Assembly: GCF_003286415.2 (NCBI RefSeq)
Contig: NZ_CP043450.1
Location: forward strand, 4,960,001 to 5,024,000
Reading direction: 5' to 3'
Length of the DNA stretch: 64,000 bases
Source of the DNA: Mucilaginibacter rubeus
GTDB taxonomy: Bacteria; Bacteroidota; Bacteroidia; Sphingobacteriales; Sphingobacteriaceae
Of this stretch, positions 49,698-57,511 are shown piece after piece. The notes below the pieces were generated by a model, which did not search any database, was not told the DNA's origin, and saw only the letters and a list, made by a program, of their open reading frames with translations. Each line of letters begins with the position of its first letter. Position 1 is the first letter of the stretch. The position numbers were made by a program, and so were the translations under genes.

Positions 49698-49901
49698 TTA
49701 TTCCTTAAAGCCTAAACCTTCTTCTTTCATTTTCTCCTTCACTATAGGCACCGAACTTTTGCCCACGCCATGCAAATGCAAAAACTCTTTCTCGGTTAGT
49801 TTTGATAACTCAAGCAACGATGTAATACCCGCATTGGCCAACGCACGCCGGGCCGGGTTACCCAGTTTACCAAAGGGGCTGTTTAATTCTTCAGTGTTCA
49901 T
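49698..49901 (-). CDS. Small helix-hairpin-helix (RNA polymerase alpha-CTD-like) protein
   Basis: A 67-residue protein built like the HhH/alpha-CTD fold: KLGNPARRALANAGITSLLELS and LHLHGVGKSSVPIVKEKMKE are two helix-hairpin-helix units with the GVG hairpin. Such proteins bind DNA non-specifically or act as small regulators. A -7-like TAAATTTG lies at 49931-49924 on its strand within a tandem TGATCAAATT repeat. Common in Bacteroidota as an uncharacterised orphan. Confidence 0.8.
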   Translation of the reverse strand: MNTEELNSPFGKLGNPARRALANAGITSLLELSKLTEKEFLHLHGVGKSSVPIVKEKMKEEGLGFKE

Positions 49902-49972
49902 AACAAACGGTTTAATTGATGATCAAATTTAATGATCAAATTAATAAAAGCCACGTCATACAGCAATGCAAC

Positions 49973-50028
49973 TTCTTGCGCTCGTTTGTAACGAGCGCTT
50001 AACATGGGCTTACGTTTGTAACGTAAGC
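49973..50028. repeat. REP palindromes, left end of RAYT unit 2
   Basis: Two hairpins in tandem: GCGCTCGTT-TGT-AACGAGCGC within 49973-50007, and GCTTACGTT-TGT-AACGTAAGC at 50008-50028. The first is repeated in inverted orientation at 50657-50691 with one mismatch. Confidence 0.9.
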
Positions 50029-50031
50029 AAA

Positions 50032-50604
50032 CTAAAAGCTTACAGTTATAAAGCCTCTTTCCAATAAGGTAACTTCAAATAAACCCGGTTGCCCGGCATA
50101 ATTAGCCGCCGAACTATAAATATAATGTTCAGGATAGCTTACAATCTCTGCTTTGACCGGATTGTCATGAATGTAATCTAATTTTTGGAAAAGTATGTCT
50201 TCCCGGTCGCATTCAATCGAATGATAACCATCTTGCCATACTTTATGATTTTGTATACGGTCGTCAAATTTTGCATGGTACTTGAACCGATATAACATCC
50301 AATCTCTGCGACTTTCATTTTCTGTTTCAATGAGCTTGATGATCTGTTTATTGGTATGCTTTTTAAAGTCGCGCACAATGTCGGGTAACCTGTTGGGCGC
50401 TACAGCGGATACTAACAAATGCAGGTGATTACTCATCAAACAAAATGCGTATATGTCAAGACCTTTATTTTTCTGACAATAAATAAGTGAGTCAATAATA
50501 AGTTGCTTGTAACCGGGCCGTATAAATACATCAATCCAGTCTACTATCGTAAAAGTTATAAAATGAATTTCTTCATGGTTTCTGACCCTGTATTGATGTG
50601 ACAT
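50032..50604 (-). CDS. REP-associated tyrosine transposase (RAYT, Y1_Tnp)
   Basis: A 190-residue transposase of the TnpA_REP type. HUH motif H60/H62 in CLMSNHLHLLVSA, nucleophile Y144 in QKLDYIHDNPV, and the C-terminal YPEHYIYSSAANY that is family-typical. Only about a third of residues match the one at 31.2 kb. The gene lies between two inverted GCGCTCGTT-type palindromes, so it is a self-contained RAYT unit, and it carries an extra hairpin on each side. Start at the first ATG (MSHQYRVRNHEE). Confidence 0.92.
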   Translation of the reverse strand: MSHQYRVRNHEEIHFITFTIVDWIDVFIRPGYKQLIIDSLIYCQKNKGLDIYAFCLMSNHLHLLVSAVAPNRLPDIVRDFKKHTNKQIIKLIETENESRRDWMLYRFKYHAKFDDRIQNHKVWQDGYHSIECDREDILFQKLDYIHDNPVKAEIVSYPEHYIYSSAANYAGQPGLFEVTLLERGFITVSF

Positions 50605-50639
50605 TGTGAAAAAGAGGTTTAGGCTAAATTAACGATCAT

Positions 50640-50691
50640 GCGATGCAATCGCAAGACCATGTTAAGCGCTCGTTGCAAACGAGCGCAAGAA
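50640..50691. repeat. REP palindromes, right end of RAYT unit 2
   Basis: Hairpin GCGAT-GCA-ATCGC at 50640-50652, then CCATGTTAAGCGCTCG... at 50657-50691, the inverted copy of 49973-50007. Confidence 0.9.
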
Positions 50692-50950
50692 AAAAAATAA
50701 AAACACTCATATAATCTCTTGCAAACCTCGCTGTTCAATTTTTAAAAGTGTAAACACTTTGCATTTTGCTCCAAAATTTAACATCTGATAATCAATAACT
50801 TACAAACCAACAAGCCTGTTCAAAAATATCATCTAAACAAATTACTATTGATAATCAACCACTTACAATACCTATTTAAAAAACATTGAACACCTCGTTT
50901 TTAAAAATTGAACACTGACAAAATAGCACCACCAACCGCGGACTTTTTAG
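50692..50950. other. AT-rich spacer with short direct and inverted repeats
   Basis: No gene. TTCAATTTTTAAAA at 50735-50748 is answered by TTTTTAAAAATTGAA near 50900-50914, and GATAATCAA-ACTTACAA-type sequence recurs at 50788-50809 and 50850-50870. It may be the scar of a mobile element or an upstream control region for the ATPase pseudogene. Confidence 0.5.
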
Positions 50951-50954
50951 TAGA

Positions 50955-50962
50955 TAAATTTG
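50955..50962 (+). promoter_or_regulatory. -7 element before the ATPase pseudogene
   Basis: TAAATTTG fits TAnnTTTG exactly, 84 bases before the ATG. No convincing -33 partner. Confidence 0.35.
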
Positions 50963-51046
50963 AGTGCCCTTCATGATTGCCGGCAGGTTTGCGGCAAATA
51001 GCGATGGATTGTCCTGCTTGATCTGCGGGACGGGGCGATAACTTTT

Positions 51047-52112
51047 ATGTACCATACTTCGGAGAAACCTTTGGTTGTTCAAATGATTCAAAAGCATGTG
51101 AGGGATATGGCGGATGCAGCCGCGCGTAAGGGGCAGATTGTGTTCTCGGACCCGGATGCCGTGGTTGAGCTATTTGATATTTACCCGGCCAATGAGTGGA
51201 TGGTTATGGAAACCGAACACGAAACGCCGCAGATGCTGTTTGGCAACTTTTGGTTGCAGGGCGAGTTGTGCATTCTGTTTGCCGATACCAATATGGGCAA
51301 AAGTCTGCTGGCTGTACAACTGGCCGACAGCATTAGTCGCGGTGAACCTATTGCTCCTTTTGCGCTTGGGGCCGACGCCTCGCCGGTATTGTATATTGAT
51401 TTTGAGCTTAGCGGCAAGCAGTTTGAACAACGTTATACCGACGGACAAAACCGCTATCATTTTGCCACCGAATTTTACCGCGGCGAATACAACCAGTTTA
51501 ACCGTGCCAGCTCGCACTACCAAAAGCTCGATAAGTATGTGATTGAGGCTTTAACGCGGGGCATTAAGCGTACCGGCGCTGAAGTGCTCATTATTGAACA
51601 TTACCTGCCTGCGCAACGGAACCGAGAGCGCCGGGGCTGCCCTCACCCTGATGAAGGAACTGAAAAAGCTTAAAACCCGCCACGGTATCAGCATCCTGGT
51701 GCTGGCCCATACCCCCAAGCGTAACCCACGCCTGCCGCTTAGTCGTAACGATTTGCAGGGCAGTAAAATGCTCATCAATTTTTACGACAGCGCCTTTGCC
51801 ATGGGCGAGAGCCACTCCGCCCCCGGCCAACGGTACTTAAAGCAGATTAAGCAGCGCAGCACGGCCGAAACTTATGGTGCCGATAATATATGCCTTGCCC
51901 AGCTGGAACGGCACAACGGCTTTTTAAAGTTTATTTTTACGGGTAAGGATTGCGAGAAAAACCACCTGCGCGATACCTCCAGACAAGAGCGCGAACGTAT
52001 GAACCTCGAAGCTAAAAAATTAAGCGATGAAGGTTTAAGCCAGCGGCAGATAGCCGAACGGCTTGGCATGAGCGTGGGGAGTGTGAATAGGATGTTGAAT
52101 GGGCGGTTGTAA
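51047..52112 (+). pseudogene. Frameshifted RecA-like ATPase (AAA_25/RepA-like) with C-terminal HTH
   Basis: Two frames together make one 355-residue protein. Frame 1 (51047-51600) has an N-terminal region, a P-loop in FADTNMGKSLLAVQ and strand VLYIDFELSGKQ. It reaches EVLIIE and then loses homology. Frame 2 continues as NITCLRNGTESAGAALTLM, HISILVLAHTPKRN and ends in an HTH (LSQRQIAERLGMSVGSVNRM). The family expects IIDNIT at the junction, so deletion of two bases (GATAAC to GAAC) near 51595 explains both. RepA/primase-like ATPases of this kind are linked to mobile elements. Sequencing error or programmed shifting not excluded. Confidence 0.8.
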
Positions 52113-52124
52113 ATCGAATAATAA

Positions 52125-52155
52125 AAAAGATCGGGAGTATCTCTCCCGATCTTTT
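52125..52155. terminator. Bidirectional terminator between convergent genes
   Basis: 13-bp stem AAAAGATCGGGAG/CTCCCGATCTTTT with five-base loop, T-run on each strand. Confidence 0.88.
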
Positions 52156-52176
52156 ACGCTGTTAGTTATACAGAAA

Positions 52177-53982
52177 TTATATTGTCCACCAGGTGTTAGT
52201 CGTAGCGTTAAAAACGAAATCTAATCGCCCTTGTGCAGTTAAGGTATTCGTACCCGTAACATTGGCTACTGTAACTACATTTGAGGTTGAATCTGTTTTT
52301 ATAACTGCAATCTTGTAACCTGCAAAGGCTGCTCCAACCGGCGGAGTGATAGTGAGGCCTGCCGGAGTTGCATCGGCAAAAATCACTAATGAAGATGTTT
52401 CCTGAATGGAAAAATCGGTGGCAAGTACAGTGTATGAAGCATTTTTAAATAATACATTTCCTTTTGTAGGGTTTAAAGATGTGATATTAGTATTGCTTCC
52501 GGTACCGTACGTAAAAAGATTGCTGTAGCTCCCTGAAATATCCAACGAACCAAATACTACAGAATCATTACTATTGAGTAATGCATAAATATTCAGTTGA
52601 TGAGTTGCATCCATTCCGGTAGTGCCTGTAATACTAACCGTGTTTTTATCAATTATAGATTTTTCGCAATCGGCAATGGTGATCAAATTAATGGTATTTG
52701 TTAATGTAACCCCACTTAAGGTAATGTGATTGTTTGATACGATAAAATTATCAGTTTTTCCTGTGGTGTTTCCCTGTATATAAACAGCCCGTTGTGCAAG
52801 CGTAGCGTTTGGAGAAATATTTATATCGTTGTTCGAAATCCGCAAATTGGTAAATTTTTGCTTATATGGATCCGTTGCTTCCGCTCCACGACAAAGAATA
52901 CCATAATTTTCATTAATGATTGTGTTGTTGCTAATATCAATATTGCTGGCATCACATCTGATACCGTAATACCCTGATCCGGCAGAAAGATCATATTGTA
53001 TGGTGTTATTAATAATAAAGGTTGGTCTGTTGGTGGTAAAGGTATTAGGTTGAATAAATATCGCTTCCTGCGAAAAATTCTTCATGGTATTTAAAGCAAT
53101 TACCGCACCACTTGGGTTGCCAAAAATAAACCCGTCAAGCGCCCCGGGAAATGAACTATCAACCGTACCGCTAAATCCTTCAGCATAGCATTCTGTAATA
53201 GTCGGGTTAATGTTAACACCATTGTCGTTATCAGTAAAAAGAATATAAGCTGCAGGGCTTCTATTGGTTTGTGCGTTATTATGTCCAAGTGGCGAATAAA
53301 ATTTGCACCTGTTTACAACTAATTGTTCTGAGCCATTAATAAACAACGCCTGGCTAAATCCTGTAAAACTACAGTCAATTATTTGAGTGCCGGTTCTCGT
53401 TCCATTACCATTGTGCCCAATACAATGAGTAGAGCCTGTAGTTAGCCCATGGGTGCTCTCGAATTCTATATTCATTATCTTAACATTCATGAATTGGTCT
53501 TGAAACCTCAAAAGTGTATTACCGCTACCATCAGCGGGGGTCACAGACGAAGTTATTTTTGTCCCTGTTTCTCCCAAAAGCTCCAATCCATCAACCGCAC
53601 TGCTTCCGTTAACCTGTATACTTGTTGTAGTTCCAGCTTGTACAGTTTGTATAGAATATGTGCCTGCTGGTATAAATAAGGATTTATTGGCAAGCTTGGC
53701 AGCGGTAATAGCACTAGTTAAAGTAATTCTATCATCAGCAATACCATCACCTTTTGCACCAAACCACCTGGCATTCATGGCACCTTCATATTGTCTTACC
53801 CATTTGCCCGAGCCACTGCCAACAACAGTTCCGCCATCTGCAGAATGGCTTCCTGATGTATCCCAATTAAAAAGACCTTCGCCTCCATCTCCAGTTGAAT
53901 AATAGCCCAGAAGAAAAACAGATTCATTACCTGGTGTGTACACGTAGGTTGTAAGCACACCATAATTTGCAATTGTTGTCAT
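52177..53982 (-). CDS. Tailspike-like right-handed beta-helix protein (pectate-lyase superfamily)
   Basis: A 601-residue protein without a signal peptide. Residues 1-75 form a head (YYSTGDGGEGLFNWDTSGSH, SGKWVRQYEGAM), followed by the WFGAKGDGIADD motif of Pectate_lyase_3 (72-83) and a beta-helix to about 480 with many N-rich rungs. The last 110 residues (SYTVLATDFSIQETSS, WWTI end) resemble C-terminal domains of phage tail fibres. The substrate is likely a polysaccharide. Absence of a signal peptide plus this architecture suggests phage or secretion-system origin. Confidence 0.8.
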   Translation of the reverse strand: MTTIANYGVLTTYVYTPGNESVFLLGYYSTGDGGEGLFNWDTSGSHSADGGTVVGSGSGKWVRQYEGAMNARWFGAKGDGIADDRITLTSAITAAKLANKSLFIPAGTYSIQTVQAGTTTSIQVNGSSAVDGLELLGETGTKITSSVTPADGSGNTLLRFQDQFMNVKIMNIEFESTHGLTTGSTHCIGHNGNGTRTGTQIIDCSFTGFSQALFINGSEQLVVNRCKFYSPLGHNNAQTNRSPAAYILFTDNDNGVNINPTITECYAEGFSGTVDSSFPGALDGFIFGNPSGAVIALNTMKNFSQEAIFIQPNTFTTNRPTFIINNTIQYDLSAGSGYYGIRCDASNIDISNNTIINENYGILCRGAEATDPYKQKFTNLRISNNDINISPNATLAQRAVYIQGNTTGKTDNFIVSNNHITLSGVTLTNTINLITIADCEKSIIDKNTVSITGTTGMDATHQLNIYALLNSNDSVVFGSLDISGSYSNLFTYGTGSNTNITSLNPTKGNVLFKNASYTVLATDFSIQETSSLVIFADATPAGLTITPPVGAAFAGYKIAVIKTDSTSNVVTVANVTGTNTLTAQGRLDFVFNATTNTWWTI

Positions 53983-54399
53983 AGATTTAAGATTTATTTT
54001 AAGATTTAAAGATTTACGATTGAACGTATCGACTGCTGTTTACCACGCTGGTGAATATGATTCTATTGTGTAAGTTATTTAAAGGGTTTATAGCATTCAC
54101 GCAGCTCATATTATTAAATTGTTAACATAATATATCAGATTGCTTCGGCTTTCTGCGTACCGGGTTATGCTTTGAGAGTTGACATAGCCCGGGCAAGTTT
54201 TCCAGAAACTTGTTTTGATTGGGGTCCACATTAAGTGTAATACAGAAGTATGAATAAACCGTTGCCAACTTTTTAGTGACAGCTTAATGGTTTTCTGGTT
54301 GCCAATAGTTGCTATAGTATTCAGGTCCATAAAAAAGATAAGATTTGAGTTGTAAAATTACTAATATTTTTAGCATTTTTTACGAAGTAAACCAAACAA
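53983..54399. other. Intergenic region, no convincing gene
   Basis: About 420 bp between the beta-helix gene and the next small gene. Contains AAATCTT repeats near the beta-helix start. A 74-codon frame on the minus strand (54106-54330) has no recognised similarity and is not annotated. Confidence 0.5.
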
Positions 54400-54407
54400 T
54401 AATTTTG
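54400..54407 (+). promoter_or_regulatory. -7 element before the small hypothetical gene
   Basis: TAATTTTG fits TAnnTTTG exactly and ends three bases before a GTG at 54411, suggesting an almost leaderless transcript from that start. Confidence 0.35.
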
Positions 54408-54410
54408 CAC

Positions 54411-54812
54411 GTGGAAAAAATAGCATGGGTAGTAACCGACCTTAGCAGAGGGCAATCGGCCTGTATACCAGTATTGTATTCAATAACCACCGAAGATGAT
54501 AACCCCAATATCAGGCTTATTAACTGCAAGGTGGCCGCCAAACTTACCGATTTGCCCGAATGGCTTTCGCCTGCCGAGTTTATTATAAGGCATGTTTACA
54601 GAAACGGATATAACGATGTGGGCATTAGCAACAGCGGCCTCGGCAGTATATGCTGTGATAATGTGGATGCTGCAAGGTTTATAATTAATACGCACGATAG
54701 CATTAAGGCGATGGAACGGCTTACTTTAGGTCCGGAACGATTTAGGAAGCAAGGTGTCCGACTAATGTCTCACAGATACCCATCCCCGAAGCGGACGGAT
54801 AAACTCATTTGA
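54411..54812 (+). CDS. Small hypothetical protein
   Basis: A 133-residue protein from the GTG at 54411 (MEKIAWVVTDLSRGQSACIPV); the frame also opens at a TTG at 54345, which would precede the promoter-like element. It contains KLTDLPEWLSPAEFIIRHVY and two Cys in LGSICCDN. No signal peptide or membrane helix; no recognised family. The last residues (RYPSPKRTDKLI) are basic, and the stop adjoins repeat R6. A short orphan of low certainty. Confidence 0.5.
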   Translation: MEKIAWVVTDLSRGQSACIPVLYSITTEDDNPNIRLINCKVAAKLTDLPEWLSPAEFIIRHVYRNGYNDVGISNSGLGSICCDNVDAARFIINTHDSIKAMERLTLGPERFRKQGVRLMSHRYPSPKRTDKLI

Positions 54813-54848
54813 TTTCGGAATTGGGATTTTCGATTTCGGGGTTGAGAG
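54811..54848. repeat. R6 fragment, copy 2
   Basis: TTTCGGAATTGGGATTTTCG and TTTCGGGGTTGAG are shared with 55561-55597 and with the inverted repeat near 40.1 kb. Confidence 0.6.
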
Positions 54849-54979
54849 GTAGGAGATGTTTTTCGTCATGCTATCGCAAGCATTTAATCTGTAAACTTTT
54901 TTTAGGACGATACAGTTGTTGCACCCCCAATTTTTAATAGCTGTAATTCATTCTTTGTCAATCATGAGCCGCTTGCTAT

Positions 54980-55288
54980 CTATTTAAACAGTATCGCTTG
55001 TCCTGATCTACTTTTTATTAATTTGACAACCATCGAGTCTTTAAACTTAATCAATGAATCCCCTTTTTCAATTTTGTGATTAAAATTCCACAGGTTCACA
55101 GGAAGAATAAAAGTTTTATTATTGATCGAAACCGTTGGTTCACCTTTAACGCTATAGACAACGTTTTGCACCTTACCATTAAATGCTAATGGAAAATTTT
55201 TTCGAACCAAATTATTGTAGGAATAAATTGCTATTATAAAGAACAGTAAAGCAAGTCCTCCTACTAAAAGTATTTTCTTCATATCCAT
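54980..55288 (-). CDS. Small membrane-anchored hypothetical protein
   Basis: A 102-residue protein with one N-terminal membrane helix (MKKILLVGGLALLFFIIAIY) and an extracytoplasmic beta-rich part (NGKVQNVVYSVKGEPTVSIN, LIKFKDSMVVKLIKS). The tail SRSGQAILFK is hydrophobic. Could be a periplasmic accessory. No family recognised and no neighbours in the same direction within 600 bp except repeats. Confidence 0.65.
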   Translation of the reverse strand: MDMKKILLVGGLALLFFIIAIYSYNNLVRKNFPLAFNGKVQNVVYSVKGEPTVSINNKTFILPVNLWNFNHKIEKGDSLIKFKDSMVVKLIKSRSGQAILFK

Positions 55289-55311
55289 ACAAATTTAACA
55301 CTTAGCAAATA

Positions 55312-55379
55312 GCCCACAAGGCACAGCCTTGCGGTAGCAAAAAATCAAAAACGCTACCGCAAGGTTGTACCTTGTGGCC
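55312..55379. repeat. Long hairpin with CCACAAGG arms
   Basis: GCCCACAAGGCACAGCC... pairs with 55353-55379 over 25 bp with two mismatches, loop about 14 bases. Strong structure between two minus-strand genes, possibly a terminator of the membrane-protein operon's downstream side. Confidence 0.75.
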
Positions 55380-55448
55380 TGCATGCAGGGCTAAGCGGTA
55401 AACAAAGCCGGCAATTGTATTCCCCCCTCCTTCGGCCTCTGAGCATGG

Positions 55449-55555
55449 GCCGCGTTAGGGATTGCAACGGAAAACCCACAGCCCGCACAGGCCTTCGCGC
55501 GCAATGCCCGGGGCGAGGATTTGGAGTGTAAAGCCCGGGCCGCAGGCAACGCCAT
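55449..55555. repeat. Dispersed repeat R13, copy 2
   Basis: Shares CCGCGTTAGGGATTG, AAAGCCCGGGCC and GCAGGCAACGCC with 47805-47892. No gene. Confidence 0.7.
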
Positions 55556-55560
55556 TGTTT

Positions 55561-55597
55561 TAATTTCGGAATAGGGATTTTTGATTTCGGGGTTAAG
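55561..55597. repeat. R6 fragment, copy 3
   Basis: TTTCGGAATAGGGATTTTTG and TTTCGGGGTTAAG, similar to 54811-54848. Confidence 0.6.
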
Positions 55598-55621
55598 GGG
55601 TTGTGGTGGATATTACAACGG

Positions 55622-55696
55622 GTGTCATGCTGAGGCCCTCGAAGCATGGCGGGCACGGCCTCTGCGCGCGTCCTTCGACAGGCTCAGGATGACAGG
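55622..55696. repeat. Inverted repeat R7 (TCATGCTGAGG/CCTCAGCATGA-like)
   Basis: Arms GTGTCATGCTGAGGCCCTC and CTTCGACAGGCTCAGGATG with a GC-rich centre. This sequence type is a widespread palindromic repeat of Bacteroidota and some other genomes. Confidence 0.75.
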
Positions 55697-55810
55697 CCTT
55701 TGCACCCAGGATAATAACGTAAAACGGGTGTTTACGGCTACCCATGACAAGTTGTAAATCCCATTCGCTAAGCCGCTTGCAGATCAAAGCGTTTACCTGT
55801 CGCGCGTATA

Positions 55811-55865
55811 GACACACCCCTGCTACCGCGCATTTCCACCGCGCCCCCTCTCAAGAGGGGAATTT
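55811..55865. repeat. Dispersed palindrome family R3, half copy
   Basis: ACACACCCCTGCTACCGC and CCCCTCTCAAGAGGGGAAT only; the left half seen in other copies is absent. Lies before the membrane-protein gene's stop. Confidence 0.8.
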
Positions 55866-55942
55866 CTTTGCCCAGGGCAACTGCTGCCACCACTGCTACT
55901 AAAAAACTACTGCCCACTGCCACTGCTCACTGCCACTCCCCC

Positions 55943-57511
55943 TTACTGCAACGATACCACCTTATACAAAATCCAGCTATCGGTTTCGTAAACGCGTTTG
56001 TAGTTTACGCCGCTGTTTAGCCTACGGATTTCGGGGATGTATCTGTCGTTGAGCTGCGTGTAGCCGGTGAATGGGTTTTTAGGGGTGGCTATCAGGATAT
56101 AGTCGTCGTATTTGTATGGGGTTTCAATGGCCGACAGGAACGTATCAAGCTGGTATGGCAGGGTTAGCTTTTTTACATTATTGGTAAATGCTACAATGGG
56201 GTATGATACGGCATCGTCCATCAGGATGTGCGTTTCATCGGGCAGCTTGTTGATATACTCTGCCATCTCCTTGCTTTCGCTTTGATCGGTATTTGGGTTG
56301 AGGCGGTTTAGCGTGGTAATAAAGCGGCGCTCGTCGGTAATTAGCGAATGGGTTAAAAAAATATAGCCTGTATATAGCTGCAATACAATAACAAAGGCAA
56401 GTCCTAATTTAACTGCCAGCTTGTTTTTGATGGTATGCACCTTAAATACCATGCACAGTAACGACACAAACAAAAAGATCAGGTAATACTGGTAAGTGAG
56501 GAACAGCTTATCGTACTTAATGTGCAAAAACTCTACAAAGGCAAACAGCGTAATAACGGTTAGCACCTGGTAGGTACTTTCGCGCAGCAGGTACATGCCA
56601 AACAAAATGAGCGGGCAAAAATAAATTACCCTTAATGATATCAGGATGCTGAGTTCGGGTAGTTGGTAGTTTACCGCGGTTGATACGGTATCGTAATTAA
56701 GCTTATCAACCAACACATTCCAGGTAGCCAGCGGACTTTCAATAAAGTAATTAAGATCGCTGGCGTGGGTTTGGTTAAGCAGCTTGTAGCATATCAATGA
56801 CGCTATTGGCAGTATAAACAATATCACGTAAATGGCAAAGGTTTTATTGATGAGCTTACGCCTTAACGAGGGACTGTTAAAGCTCATGAACAACCTGAAA
56901 ATGGATTCCTTTTCGCCCAGGTTAAGGCTGGCCAGCGTTATAGACAACACCAGCGGAATAAAGAACAGCGTAAGCCAGATAAAGCGATAATCGCAAAAAA
57001 TAAGCGTTACCAAACACATACTGGCTACCGATACGTGAAACGTGGTATTGGAGCGGTAAAACTTAAGCAGGTTAAGGAAAAACAGGTACAAAAACGTAAC
57101 TACCAGGTAAATGGCTTTGCCCGAGCAGGCCATATAAATAATACCAGGGTGCAGCACAAACAGAATGGCTACCATAAACAGGTAAAAATCATCCTTCACC
57201 CTGATTAAAAACGAACGCGAAATAAGGTAGAACAAACCTGCCGTACCTATTGCCGATGCTATTACCGGCGCCAGGTAACTGTTTATTGATGAAAATATAA
57301 ACGTGGAGTAAAAGGGCAACAGCGGGGCAGTGAGGCCCATTACCTTAAGGCGGTTGCCAAGCCCTTCAAACACTATTTTGGTTTTTTCGATATAAAACAG
57401 GCTCTCCTGGTTATAGTAGCCCAACTGGTTAAGGTAGATACCTATAAACAGGTACCAGCCTGCCAGTGTAAGGGTAAAAATAAACAAGTATGTACTTTTG
57501 GCAATTTTCAT
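55943..57511 (-). CDS. Large multi-pass membrane protein of the polysaccharide locus
   Basis: A 522-residue protein with about 10-11 membrane helices up to residue 390 and a C-terminal extracytoplasmic part (about 395-522) containing EMAEYINKLPDETHILMDD. The overall layout resembles GT-C glycosyltransferases (ArnT/PMT type) or polymer-transport proteins, but no family signature was recognised. Its ATG overlaps the stop of the family 2 synthase gene by four bases (ATGA), so it belongs to the same operon and very likely modifies, polymerises or moves the same glycan. Function inferred from context only. Confidence 0.8.
   Translation of the reverse strand: MKIAKSTYLFIFTLTLAGWYLFIGIYLNQLGYYNQESLFYIEKTKIVFEGLGNRLKVMGLTAPLLPFYSTFIFSSINSYLAPVIASAIGTAGLFYLISRSFLIRVKDDFYLFMVAILFVLHPGIIYMACSGKAIYLVVTFLYLFFLNLLKFYRSNTTFHVSVASMCLVTLIFCDYRFIWLTLFFIPLVLSITLASLNLGEKESIFRLFMSFNSPSLRRKLINKTFAIYVILFILPIASLICYKLLNQTHASDLNYFIESPLATWNVLVDKLNYDTVSTAVNYQLPELSILISLRVIYFCPLILFGMYLLRESTYQVLTVITLFAFVEFLHIKYDKLFLTYQYYLIFLFVSLLCMVFKVHTIKNKLAVKLGLAFVIVLQLYTGYIFLTHSLITDERRFITTLNRLNPNTDQSESKEMAEYINKLPDETHILMDDAVSYPIVAFTNNVKKLTLPYQLDTFLSAIETPYKYDDYILIATPKNPFTGYTQLNDRYIPEIRRLNSGVNYKRVYETDSWILYKVVSLQ

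Noticed and set aside
51047..52112. Programmed frameshift in the ATPase gene
   Set aside because: No slippery heptamer or downstream structure was seen at the junction, and the Walker B Asp is lost; a two-base deletion explains it better.
54106..54330. 74-codon minus-strand frame between the beta-helix gene and the small gene
   Set aside because: No similarity, no promoter or conserved start; composition gives no support for coding.
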